Positions 28,601 to 36,273 of a DNA stretch of 64,000 nucleotides are shown piece after piece; position 1 is the first letter of the stretch, and each line of letters begins with the position of its first letter. Both the position numbers and the translations under genes were made by a program. Source of the stretch: WTFV01 sp965200895 (GTDB lineage: Bacteria; Acidobacteriota; Vicinamibacteria; Vicinamibacterales; UBA8438); contig CBDAVM010000001.1 in NCBI GenBank assembly GCA_965200895.1, positions 2,604,001 to 2,668,000 of the forward strand, read 5' to 3'. The notes below the pieces were generated by a model. It searched no databases and was not told the DNA's origin. It saw nothing but the letters and a program-made list of their open reading frames with translations.

Positions 28601-29126
28601 CGGCCCCGCACGGGTCGACTCGCGCTTCCTGCCGATGCTCTGCCAGCACTGCGACCACGCGCCGTGCGAGTCGGTCTGCCCCGTCTATGCGACCTACCAC
28701 AGCGAGGAGGGCCTGAACGCGCAGATCTACAACCGCTGCGTCGGCACCCGCTACTGCTCGAACAACTGCCCCTACAAGGTGCGCCGGTTCAACTGGTGGG
28801 AGCCGGAGTTCCCCGAGCCCATGAACCTGCAGCTCAATCCGGACGTGACCGTCCGCAGCGCCGGCGTCATGGAGAAGTGCACCTTCTGCGTGCAGCGCAT
28901 CCAGGAGGGCAAGGACCGGGCGCGCGACGAGGAGCGGGCGGTGCAGGACGGCGACGTCACGCCGGCCTGCGCGCAGACCTGCCCGGCGCAGGCGATCGTC
29001 TTCGGCGACCTGAACGATCCGCAGAGCCGCGTCTCGCAGCTCTCCGCCGCCAACCGCGGGTACCACGCGCTCGGCGTCCTCAACACGCGGCCGGCCGTGA
29101 CCTACCTGAAGAAGGTGACCTCGTGA
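25653..29126 (+). CDS. actB: Alternative complex III subunit B, molybdopterin-like plus FeS protein with repeat insertion
   Basis: A 1,157-residue protein. A twin-arginine signal (GRRTFLKVL, residues 17-25) is followed by a possible lipobox (AACSP). The B1 domain (to about residue 550) is a molybdopterin-oxidoreductase homologue with CGECPNGCG near its start; characterised ActB proteins are described as lacking the molybdenum cofactor. The B2 domain (about residues 925-1130) has ferredoxin-type clusters: CNGCNACVAAC, CQHCDHAPCESVC, CVGTRYCSNNC, CTFCVQR and CAQTC. Residues about 553-695 are an unusual Pro/Ala/Gly-rich insertion with tandem repeats. B2 probably wires quinol oxidation in ActC to ActA. 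Confidence 0.93.
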   Translation: MVRETSPDPSALTETVGRRTFLKVLGGAGPAAAVAACSPVPTETILPLVVPPDDVVPGVATWYASVCGECPNGCGTRVRTREGRAVKIEGNPDHPDNRGALCIRGQAALQGLYNPDRFRGPQRRRATNAAAGQSVLEAVSWAEAEAEIAGRIRSLLEAGNPDRIAVVTPLLSGTLDALVDRWAEALGGARRLRYEAFAYEPLRAAHRIAFDRASVPYHDFGRADLIVSFGADFMETWLATVSQSRAFAEARRPGNERTVRAVHFEPRLSLTASSADEWIRIEPGAEGALAAAMVRTIVEEGRVQAAGMTGDDLARIRALVADWTPEAAAAQSGVPAGRIVQLARAFSDPGAGPGRTLAVGGGVAVSGPNATEAQVAVTLLNYVAGNVGATVRFAPDDRWRRASTFADMLELADAMRAGEIELLVVHQVNPVHTLPAAADFAGALDAVPFVAAMSSWPDETTAHADLILPAHTPLESWGDNRPRAGGRSLMQPVMRPLYDTRHPGDILLGAGRAALAAAAESGGGPVADAPPLPEGEFYEVLRDAWRDERAALEAEARDENADPETTGAAPDGGAQTQRPADSAQTTVGVAPADGAEPPDPAGGAPTGGAASADGAQAPDPAAGAEPPDPASGAPTGGTVPADGAQAPDPAAGAEPPDPASGAEPPDPAAARRAAAAARRAAAAARRAAAAARQAEEAAFEAFWADVVRQGGRWWSAEQPEPVTLGAGLAAIDLSGLATPGDGRRALTLVAYPSLHLLDGRGANRPWLQEIPDPLLKTAWGNGAEMAPETAAAIGAEDGQLVTLESDHGALDATVILNPHLHPGVVAIPIGQGHTDFGRYATGRGVNPLVLLDPTPEAASGGPRWAGARIDATARALRRPVARLQRTFDQDGREIAQAVTRTALEAGDVHPEEEHFSLYPEHEHPTHRWGMAIDLNACNGCNACVAACYAENNVPVLGADRMVRGRTMAWLRIERFVEPQPAADGPARVDSRFLPMLCQHCDHAPCESVCPVYATYHSEEGLNAQIYNRCVGTRYCSNNCPYKVRRFNWWEPEFPEPMNLQLNPDVTVRSAGVMEKCTFCVQRIQEGKDRARDEERAVQDGDVTPACAQTCPAQAIVFGDLNDPQSRVSQLSAANRGYHALGVLNTRPAVTYLKKVTS
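27462..27722 (+). repeat. Tandem repeats inside actB (29-residue units, then heptads)
   Basis: Two 87-bp units at 27462-27548 and 27549-27635 encode near-identical 29-residue blocks that begin APTGG and end AEPPDPASG. A partial third unit follows (AEPPDPA). Three 21-bp units at 27660-27722 then encode ARRAAAA repeated three times, a perfect heptad. All units are multiples of three, so the frame is kept. Similar but diverged units reach back to about 27310. Confidence 0.9.
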
Positions 29127-29196
29127 GCAGCGGCCCGCGCGCGGCCCCCGTCGTCCGCCGCTGCGGCGTCGCGACCGCACCGGGGAAGGGGCTCCC

Positions 29197-30906
29197 GTGA
29201 GCGTCGCCGACCACGCCGCCAGCTTCGGCCGCATCGACGCCGACATCCTGCGCACCATGCAGCCGCCCGGCCGGGCGTACTTCGCCGCCCTGGGCCTGAT
29301 CCTCGGCGGTCTCGCCCTCGGCGTCTACGCCTTTTCGGTGCAGTGGCGGCTCGGCCTCGGCGTGGCCGGCTACGAGCACCCGATGCTCTGGGGCATCTAC
29401 ATCACCAACTTCGTGTTCTGGGTCGGCATCGCACACTCCGGCACTCTCATCTCCGCCGTCCTGTTCCTGTTCCGGGCGAAGTGGCGCACCGCGGTGGCGC
29501 GGGCGTCGGAGGCGATGACGGTCTTCGCGGTCATGACGGCCGGGCTCTTTCCGATCATCCACATCGGCCGGCCCTGGTTCTTCTACTGGCTGATCCCCTA
29601 TCCGAACGAGCGCCAGCTTTGGGTCAACTTCCAGTCGCCGCTGGTCTGGGACGTCTTCGCCATCACCACGTACCTGACGGTGAGCGCGATGTTCCTGTTC
29701 CTGGGCCTCATTCCGGACGTCGCCGCCGCGCGCGACCGCTGCACCGACTGGCGCAAGCCGATCTACCGCGCCATGGCCATCGGCTGGCGCGGCTCGACCC
29801 GGCAGTGGATCCACTACGGCGCGCTCTACGGCTTCTTCGCCGCCCTGGCCACGCCGCTGGTCGTCTCGGTGCACAGCGTCGTCTCGTGGGACTTCGCGAT
29901 GTCCATCCTGCCGGGATGGCACAGCACGATCTTCGCTCCCTACTTCGTCGCCGGCGCCATCTTCTCGGGCTTGGCGATGGTGATCACACTGCTCATTCCG
30001 CTGCGCAGGCTGCTGGGCATCGAGGAATACATCACCATCCGCCACTTCGAGAACTTGGCGAAGCTCATCATCGTCACGTCGCTCATCGTCGGCTACGCCT
30101 ACCTGACCGAGTTCTTCGTGGCCTGGTACAGCGGCAACCCGTTCGAGCAGGGGACGTTCTACAACCGGATGTTCGGCGAGTACCGGCTCTTCACCTGGGG
30201 CATGCTCGGCTGCAACGTCGTCGTCCCGCTGGCGCTCTTCTTCAAGCGCGTCCGCACGAACCTGGCCGCCCTGTTCGTCATCTCGATCCTCGTCAACATC
30301 GGGATGTGGCTCGAGCGCTTCGTCATCATCGTCACGTCGCTGTCGCACGACTTCGACCCCGCCAACTGGACCGGCCTCTACCAGCCGACGTGGGTGGAGG
30401 GCGCCATCACCGTCGGCAGCTTCTCGCTCTTCTTCCTGCTGTTCCTGCTGTTCATCAAGAACTTCCCGGCGGTGTCGATCACGGAGATGAAGGAGGGTTC
30501 GGCGCACGCCGAGGTCTTCGACGACAGCCTGGCCCGCTGCCTGTCGCGGCACGGCTTCCTGGACCGCTTCTACGAGCTGTTCCTCGCCTCGAGCCCGCAG
30601 GTCCGCGAGAAGTTCCGCAATACGGACTTCGCCCACCAGAAGAAGATGCTGGCCGATTCGCTCTCGCTGATGACCAGCGTGTCCGGCGCCCCTGCGGACG
30701 AACTCGACGAGGAACTGGACCGCGTCGCGCGCCGGCACGGCCGGCACGACCTCGACATCGGCTTCGAGCTGTACGACCTGTGGCTGGAGTCGCTGATGCA
30801 GGCCGTCCGCGAGTTCGACGGGCACTTCGACCGCGACGTCGACCGCGCGTGGCGCAACGTGCTGGCCGAGGGCATCGAGTTCATGGAGTCGAGACACGAG
30901 CGGTAG
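29197..30906 (+). CDS. actC: Alternative complex III subunit C (NrfD/PsrC-like) fused to a C-terminal globin domain
   Basis: GTG start after GGGGAAGGGG. Residues 1-430 are the ActC quinol-binding membrane protein with about ten TM helices: QPPGRAYFAALGL, HSGTLISAVLFLFRAKWR, IIHIGRPWFFYWLIPYP, VHSVVSWDFAMSILPGWHST and NIGMWLERFVIIVTSL. The normal ActC end is at FPAVSITEMKEG. The frame then continues for about 130 residues that read as a globin: LARCLSRHGFLDRFYELFLA, VREKFRNTDFAHQKKML, LDRVARRHGRHDLDIGFELY, then AWRNVLAEGIEFM. H514 fits the proximal F8 histidine and H480/Q481 the distal side. The fusion is continuous with no stop. Confidence 0.9.
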   Translation: MSVADHAASFGRIDADILRTMQPPGRAYFAALGLILGGLALGVYAFSVQWRLGLGVAGYEHPMLWGIYITNFVFWVGIAHSGTLISAVLFLFRAKWRTAVARASEAMTVFAVMTAGLFPIIHIGRPWFFYWLIPYPNERQLWVNFQSPLVWDVFAITTYLTVSAMFLFLGLIPDVAAARDRCTDWRKPIYRAMAIGWRGSTRQWIHYGALYGFFAALATPLVVSVHSVVSWDFAMSILPGWHSTIFAPYFVAGAIFSGLAMVITLLIPLRRLLGIEEYITIRHFENLAKLIIVTSLIVGYAYLTEFFVAWYSGNPFEQGTFYNRMFGEYRLFTWGMLGCNVVVPLALFFKRVRTNLAALFVISILVNIGMWLERFVIIVTSLSHDFDPANWTGLYQPTWVEGAITVGSFSLFFLLFLLFIKNFPAVSITEMKEGSAHAEVFDDSLARCLSRHGFLDRFYELFLASSPQVREKFRNTDFAHQKKMLADSLSLMTSVSGAPADELDEELDRVARRHGRHDLDIGFELYDLWLESLMQAVREFDGHFDRDVDRAWRNVLAEGIEFMESRHER

Positions 30907-30924
30907 CAGGAGCACAGGAGCACC

Positions 30925-31422
30925 ATGCGGATCCTGGGGGTATACGATGAACCGGCCAAGGCTGCGGTAGCGGTGGCGACGGCGCAGGACGCCGGGCTGG
31001 CCCGCGTCGACGCCTTCTCGCCGGCGCCGGACCACACGCTGGAGCAGCTCATGGGCGCCGGCGTCAGCCCGGTGCGGCTGTTCACGCTGTTCGGCGCGCT
31101 GCTCGGCTGCGCGGCCGGATTCGCACTGCCGATCTACACGGTCTCGGCCTGGCCGCTCATCACCGGGGGCAAGCCGCTCGTCTCGATCCCGCCGTTCGTG
31201 GTGATCGCGTTCGAGTTGACGATCCTGTTCGGCGCCATCTTCGGCATGCTCGGCTTCCTGCTGCTGGCCGGATTGCCGCGGCTCAGACGCCGACACCTCG
31301 GCGACCCGCGGTTCAGCAACAACTGCTTCGGCGTGGAGATCGCCTGCGACGACGCGCAGGCGGCCGCGGCGCGGTCGCTGCTCGCGGACGCCGGCGCCAT
31401 CGAGGTGCGGACCGATGACTGA
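30925..31422 (+). CDS. actD: Alternative complex III subunit D (DUF3341)
   Basis: A 165-residue protein with a soluble N-terminal domain (MRILGVYDEPAKAAVAVATA), two membrane helices (LFTLFGALLGCAAGFALPIY and FVVIAFELTILFGAIFGMLG) and a short C-terminal domain ending in FGVEIACDD. This is the DUF3341 architecture of ActD, which packs against ActC and ActF. AGGAG precedes the ATG by 7 nt. Its stop overlaps the start of actE by 8 nt. Confidence 0.92.
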   Translation: MRILGVYDEPAKAAVAVATAQDAGLARVDAFSPAPDHTLEQLMGAGVSPVRLFTLFGALLGCAAGFALPIYTVSAWPLITGGKPLVSIPPFVVIAFELTILFGAIFGMLGFLLLAGLPRLRRRHLGDPRFSNNCFGVEIACDDAQAAAARSLLADAGAIEVRTDD

Positions 31423-32047
31423 CGACGCAGGCGGCGCCCCGCGCCGAAGCGCGCGCCGGGCGCCGGCGGCAACGCGCGGCGGGTCGCGCACAACATCGGA
31501 TCGGCGGGGCGGCGCGACCGATACGCTGCTCGCGGCGGCGCTGCTCGCGGTGCTCGCGGCGGGGTGCGCACCGGCGCAGGGTCCTCCCGATCCGGATGCG
31601 CGCACGTGGATCCGCAACATGTGGACCGGCCCGGCCGTGCTGCCGCAGACCGAGGCGCGCGCGTTCCCCGAACGCTCGATGGCGGTCGACGCGCCGCGCA
31701 TCCTGAACCGCCGCGAGGCGCGCACGGCGCTGACGAATCCGCTGGACGAGACCCCCGCGGTGCTCGCCGAGGGCAGGGCGCTGTACGACACGTACTGCGC
31801 GCTCTGCCACGGCGACGAGGGCAACGGGGACGGCGAGCTGGCCCGCCACTACCGGCGGATGCCGCCCCTGACGGCGCGGCACGTCCTGAACTACCCGGAC
31901 GGCTTCGTCTACAGCATCATCCGCGAGGGCGGCCGCAACATGCCCCGCTTCGGCGATGCGCTGAGTGTCGACGAGCGCTGGGCGCTGGTCCACTACCTCG
32001 GCACGTTCGGCGCGCCGGCGCCGGAACCGCAGGCGGTCGCGCGGTGA
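31415..32047 (+). CDS. actE: Alternative complex III subunit E, monoheme cytochrome c lipoprotein
   Basis: A 210-residue protein. After a 35-residue basic lead there is a hydrophobic segment ending in a lipobox (LLAVLAAGC). Features of ActE follow: IRNMWTGPAVLPQ, a single heme site YCALCHGDEGNG, and the axial Met in GGRNMPRFGDAL. It should be attached to the membrane on the periplasmic side and deliver electrons to a terminal oxidase or soluble carrier. Its start overlaps actD by 8 nt and its stop overlaps actF (GTGA). Confidence 0.9.
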   Translation: MTDDAGGAPRRSARRAPAATRGGSRTTSDRRGGATDTLLAAALLAVLAAGCAPAQGPPDPDARTWIRNMWTGPAVLPQTEARAFPERSMAVDAPRILNRREARTALTNPLDETPAVLAEGRALYDTYCALCHGDEGNGDGELARHYRRMPPLTARHVLNYPDGFVYSIIREGGRNMPRFGDALSVDERWALVHYLGTFGAPAPEPQAVAR

Positions 32048-33501
32048 ACGACGCACCGACCGGGCCGGACCCGCTCCAGTCCGACAACGACGCATCTACT
32101 GCGCACGCCGCGGCAGGCGCGCTGCCCTCCGGCAACAGCGTGAACGACGCATCGACCACGCCGGCTGCGGCAGACCGGCTCCCGCCCCGCGACGACGGGA
32201 GCAGCCGCTCGACCGCTCCGACCGCGGCAGGCGCGCTTCCGTCCCGCAACGCCGTCAACGGCGCATCGGCCGGGCCGACCGCGGCAGGCGCGCTGCTGCC
32301 CCCGCGCGCCCGGCGCGCGCTGCTCGGCCTGTCCGGGCTCGGCGGGGCGGCCTTTCTCGTCGGCCTCGTCCTCGACAGCACGCGCGCGTGGCAGGCGCTG
32401 CTCGTCAACTTCCTCTTCTTCGGCGGCCTGGCGCAGGCCGGCGTGGTGCTCTCGTGCATCCTGCAGGTCACCTCGGCGCGCTGGGGCCGCCCCCTCAAGC
32501 GGGTCGCCGAGGCGACGGCCGCCTTCCTGCCCGCGGCGTTCGTCCTGCTGCTGGTCCTGCTGGCGGGCGCGGCCGCCTGGGCGCCGTGGGTCCACGAGCC
32601 GGTCGAGGCGAAGACCCCCTGGCTGAACATCCCGTTCTTCGTGCTCCGCGAGCTCTTCGCGTTCCTGCTGCTGACCGCCTTCAGCCTGCGCTACGTCTAC
32701 CGCTCGCTGCGGCCGGACATCGGCATGCTGCACGAATCGGGCGCGCGACCGGCCGCCGGCCTCGCCGCCCGACTCATAACCGGCTGGCGGGGCACCGACG
32801 CCGAGCGGGCCATAGGGCAGCGCCGGCAGACCCGCTGGGCCGTCGCCGTGCTCGTCGCCTACGGCTGGGTGTTCACCCTGGTCGCCTTCGACTTCGTGAT
32901 GGCGCTCGACCCGCACTGGTTCTCCACGCTGCTCGGCGGCTACTACTTCATCGGCAACCTGCTGATCGGCCTCGCGTTCCTCGCCATCGTCGCCGCGGCG
33001 GGACGCCGGCGCCTCGGCATCACGGGGTGGGTCGGCCGCCACCAGTTGCACGACCTCGGCAAGCTGCTCTTCGGCTTCTGCATCCTCTGGGCGTACCTGT
33101 TCTGGTCGCAGTACCTGGTGATCTGGTACGGCGACCTCGCCGAGGAGACCGAGTTCCTGCACCACCGGATGCACGGCGTCTGGGCGCCGATGGCCTGGGC
33201 CGTGTTCGCCATGACCTTCGCCGGCCCGTTCATCGTGCTGCTGAGCCGCGCCGTCAAGACCTGGGCGCCCGGCCTGACCGCGGTGGCGGCGGTCGTCCTC
33301 GCCGGGATGTGGCTGGAGCGCTTCCTCCTCGTCGCGCCGTCTCTGTGGCATGGCGAGGGCGTGCCGCTCGGACTGCTCGAGGTCCTGATCACGACCGGGG
33401 TGCTGAGCCTGTTCGTGGTCTCCTACACCGCGTTCCTCGACGCCTTTCCCACCCTGCCGGTCTCCGATCCGCGGCTTGCGCCCGCCGGAACCGAACACTG
33501 A
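32044..33501 (+). CDS. actF: Alternative complex III subunit F (NrfD-like) with repetitive N-terminal extension
   Basis: GTG start overlapping the actE stop. The 485-residue protein has a membrane core starting near residue 90 (ARRALLGLSGLGGAAFLVGL) with about ten helices, and family motifs VNFLFFGGLAQAGVVLS, NIPFFVLRELFAFLLL, FDFVMALDPHWFSTLLGG, FWSQYLVIWYGDLAEET and AGMWLERFLLV. The first 85 residues are a hydrophilic, imperfectly repeated stretch (AAAGALPSGNSVNDAS, then TAAGALPSRNAVNGAS) absent from typical ActF. It ends the act operon; no cytochrome oxidase genes follow. Confidence 0.92.
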   Translation: MNDAPTGPDPLQSDNDASTAHAAAGALPSGNSVNDASTTPAAADRLPPRDDGSSRSTAPTAAGALPSRNAVNGASAGPTAAGALLPPRARRALLGLSGLGGAAFLVGLVLDSTRAWQALLVNFLFFGGLAQAGVVLSCILQVTSARWGRPLKRVAEATAAFLPAAFVLLLVLLAGAAAWAPWVHEPVEAKTPWLNIPFFVLRELFAFLLLTAFSLRYVYRSLRPDIGMLHESGARPAAGLAARLITGWRGTDAERAIGQRRQTRWAVAVLVAYGWVFTLVAFDFVMALDPHWFSTLLGGYYFIGNLLIGLAFLAIVAAAGRRRLGITGWVGRHQLHDLGKLLFGFCILWAYLFWSQYLVIWYGDLAEETEFLHHRMHGVWAPMAWAVFAMTFAGPFIVLLSRAVKTWAPGLTAVAAVVLAGMWLERFLLVAPSLWHGEGVPLGLLEVLITTGVLSLFVVSYTAFLDAFPTLPVSDPRLAPAGTEH

Positions 33502-34034
33502 GGCTCGGCAGCGGGTATCCGCGACGCGCCACGGTCCCGGCCGCTCCCGCGGCGGACTGTCGATCACCGATCGACTGCGCATGGCGCCGGTTGAACGCCG
33601 CCGACGACACCACGAGCGCCGGCCGGCGCTTGACGACCGGCCGGTCGGTGAACGGAAAAGGGCACGGCGACGACGTGCGTCGGCGGTGGAGCGGTCGGCG
33701 AATCCGCCTCGGGAGCGGGCCGGGATCGAGGAGCTGACGGGCTTCTCGGGATCGTCTATCCTGACGAGCGGTTCGCGGCGGTCTGCGCGCGGTTGCTGAC
33801 CGGCCTCCAGCGCGGCGGGGAGACCATCGCGACGATGGACCTGTGATCGCCGCCGCGGCGGAGGGCGGCGCGGATGATGTCGGGCCGCACCAGGGTGAAT
33901 CGCGACGATGGACCTGATGATCGCCGCGGCGGCGGTCGTCGACGAGGCCTCGCTGGTGACCCGCAACCGAAGGCGCTTCGACCGGGCGCGGGGAATCGAC
34001 CTGGTTTCGTATTGAATGAATGTGGAGTAGCCGA
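33502..34034 (+). pseudogene. Intergenic region with degenerate vapC (PIN toxin) remnant at 33718-34015
   Basis: Frame from 33718 reads GLLGIVYPDERFAAVCARLL then TGLQRGGETIATMDL and stops. The same MDL junction recurs at 33908 and continues as MDLMIAAAAVVDEASLVTRN then RRRFDRARGIDLVSY and stop, a textbook VapC C-terminus with the conserved D and TRN. The sequence ATCGCGACGATGGACCTG occurs at 33826 and again at 33899, so a 73-bp duplication or insertion has split the gene. The N-terminal PIN acidic residues and any antitoxin are missing. Nothing is recognised at 33502-33717. Confidence 0.65.
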
Positions 34035-35408
34035 ATGCCTGAGCGTCGCTCGCCGGCCCGGATGACCCTCGCGATCGCGGGCGCGCTCGCCTGCCTCGTG
34101 GCGATACCGCTCGACGCCGAGGACTGGCCGCAGTGGCGCGGCGTCGACCGGGACGCGGTGTGGCGCGACACCGGCATCGTCGAGCGGTTCGACGCCGACG
34201 GGCTGATCGTGAAGTGGCGCACGCCGGTGCGCGCCGGCTTCGCCGGGCCGGCCGTCGCCGACGGCCGCGTCTTCGTCCTCGACTACCAGGAGACGCCGGG
34301 CAGCCGCACGATGGACGGCCACGAGCGGCTCCTGGCGCTCGACGAAGAGACCGGGGCGGTTCTCTGGACGCGGGAGTGGCCGGCCACCTACCGCAACATC
34401 GTGCCGGTGTTCGCCACCGGCCCCCGCGCCACCCCGACCGTCGACGGCGACCGCGTCCACGTCCTCGGCGCCGCCGGCATGCTGTCGTGCTTCGACACCG
34501 CCACCGGCGATCTCCTCTGGCGGATCGACACCGCGGCCGACTACGACGTCACCGTGCCGGTGTACGGCGTGGCGCACTCGCCGCTCGTGGAGGGCGAGCT
34601 CCTGATCACCCTGCTCGGCGGCGAGCCCGACGCGATGGTCGTGGCGTTCGACAAGGCGACGGGCGCCGAGGCGTGGCGCGCGATCGAGACGGTCGTGGAG
34701 GCGGGCTACTCCTCGCCGATCGTGACGACCGCCGGGGGCGTGCGGCAGTTGATCGTCTGGCATCCGGCGGGGGTCACGTCGCTCGACCCGGCGAGCGGCG
34801 GCGTCTGGTGGCAGCACGACTTCCCGCTCGCCAGCGGCCTGACGATCGGCACGCCGGTCCGCAGCGGGCCCTACCTGCTCGTGACGCAGGTGGAGAACGG
34901 CGGCCTGATGCTGGCCCTCAACCCCGACCGCCCGGCCGCCCGCGTGGTCTGGACGGGTGCGAACCCCAACCGCACCGACCGCCCGGTGCAGCGGTCCATG
35001 ACGTCGACGCCGATTGTGCTGGGCGACGCGATCTACGGGCTCAACAGCTACGGTGAGCTGCGCGGCGTGGACGCGACGACGGGCGAGCGGCTGTGGTCGA
35101 GCGACCGGCTCGTGCCCCAGGACCGCTGGGCGAGCTCGCACCTCGTGCGGCACCGGGACCGCGCGTTCATCTCCGTCGAGACCGGCGAGCTGGTGATCGC
35201 ACGCTTCTCGCCGGCCGGCTACGAGGAGGTCGACCGGACGCACCTGCTGACGCCCACCACCCGTACCCGCGGCGGCGGCTCCGGTCGCTGGCGACACGTC
35301 GATCGCCCGGTGCTGTGGGCGCACCCGGCGTACGCGAACCGCCACGTGATCGCGCGCAACGACGCCGAGGTGGTGCGCGTGTCGCTCGCCGCCGCCGACT
35401 ACGAGTGA
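34035..35408 (+). CDS. Secreted PQQ-binding-like beta-propeller protein
   Basis: I start at MPERRSPARM because GGAG lies 8 nt upstream; another ATG exists 15 bp earlier. The 457-residue product has a signal peptide (TLAIAGALACLVAIPLDA), then WPQWRGVDRD, the classic opening of outer-membrane-assembly/PQQ-like WD-type propellers. Blade repeats follow: LDEETGAVLWTREW, FDTATGDLLWRID, FDKATGAEAWRAI and VDATTGERLW. Catalytic PQQ-dehydrogenase motifs are missing, so it is more likely a binding or scaffold propeller than an enzyme. It is probably periplasmic. Confidence 0.85.
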   Translation: MPERRSPARMTLAIAGALACLVAIPLDAEDWPQWRGVDRDAVWRDTGIVERFDADGLIVKWRTPVRAGFAGPAVADGRVFVLDYQETPGSRTMDGHERLLALDEETGAVLWTREWPATYRNIVPVFATGPRATPTVDGDRVHVLGAAGMLSCFDTATGDLLWRIDTAADYDVTVPVYGVAHSPLVEGELLITLLGGEPDAMVVAFDKATGAEAWRAIETVVEAGYSSPIVTTAGGVRQLIVWHPAGVTSLDPASGGVWWQHDFPLASGLTIGTPVRSGPYLLVTQVENGGLMLALNPDRPAARVVWTGANPNRTDRPVQRSMTSTPIVLGDAIYGLNSYGELRGVDATTGERLWSSDRLVPQDRWASSHLVRHRDRAFISVETGELVIARFSPAGYEEVDRTHLLTPTTRTRGGGSGRWRHVDRPVLWAHPAYANRHVIARNDAEVVRVSLAAADYE

Positions 35409-35477
35409 ACGGGAACCCGTAGCGCCGCCCTGCGTCGCACCCGGCGACCTCCCAAGGTGCGCGGTCAGTGTCCCGCT

Positions 35478-35960
35478 CTATCTGCCGCCGCGCTCCGCGA
35501 GAAGCGTCTCCAGTTCCGCAAGGGTCTCCAGGTCCTTCGGCCGTCCCGCCGCCCGCTTCGCGCGGATCAGCCCCGGGAGGTCCAGGCATCGACACCGGCA
35601 CCCGAAGATCTCGACTTCCATGCTGTGGGGCGCGAGCGCGTCGTAGTCGCCGCCGCCGGTGATTTCACCCAGCAGGTCGATGTCGCCGAGGGTCGTCGTC
35701 AACGTGAAGTTGCGTCCCCGCTCGATCGTGGCCTCACTCCAGTCGAACGGCAGGCCGGGCGGCGCCCCCCGCAGATACGGGGAGCAGGGCTGCAACGCAG
35801 CGACGAGACGCCCGATGTTGGTACGGTTTCGCGCGTAGACGAAGTCGACATCCTGCGTGAGGCGCGCCGACCCGTGAACCGTCGCGGCGAGACCGCCGAC
35901 AATCACGCATTCGATTCCTGCCTCGCTGAAGAGGCGGACGATCTTCTCGAAGTCGGTCAC
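35478..35960 (-). CDS. Nucleotidyltransferase-fold protein (AbiEii/DUF6036-like), possible toxin
   Basis: A 160-residue protein whose core is VIVGGLAATVHGSARLTQDV then DF, the GG/GS-x-D-x-D-type signature of minimal nucleotidyltransferases. It continues with TTTLGDIDLLGEITGGGDY and a closing LIRAKRAAGRPKDLETLAEL. This pattern is found in AbiEii-like and uncharacterised two-gene modules. The ATG overlaps the stop of the small upstream gene (ATGA). If it is a toxin it would transfer nucleotides to tRNA or protein, as MenT/AbiEii do; that is inference. Confidence 0.75.
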   Translation of the reverse strand: MTDFEKIVRLFSEAGIECVIVGGLAATVHGSARLTQDVDFVYARNRTNIGRLVAALQPCSPYLRGAPPGLPFDWSEATIERGRNFTLTTTLGDIDLLGEITGGGDYDALAPHSMEVEIFGCRCRCLDLPGLIRAKRAAGRPKDLETLAELETLLAERGGR

Positions 35961-36256
35961 GAATCACGCTCGCGAGCACGCCCGGCGCGGCGGGCTTCCA
36001 CCGCCAGCCGCTGCAGCGCCATCAGGTTCGCGACCCGTTCGGTCACCGACCGCCGGAGGTTCTGTCGCAGCAGGGTCCGGTCGATGCCGCGCTTGTACGC
36101 CTCGACCACCGGATCCGGTTCGAACTCCGCGGCGCGTGTCGGCGGCCGGCCACCCGCGGCGGACGCGGTCGCCGCATCGACGGTTCTCCCCTCGGCTGCG
36201 CGTGGTTGGCCGCGCTCCAGGCGCTGTTCCGCCTGCTCCGGGCAACGCTGCTGCAT
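35957..36256 (-). CDS. Small partner of the nucleotidyltransferase, antitoxin-like
   Basis: A 99-residue protein starting at MQQRCPEQAEQRLERGQPRA; a longer frame opens upstream into the esterase end. The C-terminal half, DPVVEAYKRGIDRTLLRQNL then RRSVTERVANLMALQRLA, is a conserved helical domain that, as I recall, occurs directly upstream of such nucleotidyltransferase genes in many genomes. It overlaps that gene by 4 nt. The arrangement of a small helical protein first and an NTase second resembles toxin-antitoxin or regulator-enzyme pairs. Function is otherwise unknown. Confidence 0.7.
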   Translation of the reverse strand: MQQRCPEQAEQRLERGQPRAAEGRTVDAATASAAGGRPPTRAAEFEPDPVVEAYKRGIDRTLLRQNLRRSVTERVANLMALQRLAVEARRAGRARERDS

Positions 36257-36273
36257 GGATGCTCTCGACCTGA

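Noticed and set aside
24414..29258. A 1,614-codon minus-strand frame covering actA and actB
   Set aside because: It is fully antisense to two cytochrome and iron-sulfur genes with heme and FeS motifs, and shows no protein family of its own.
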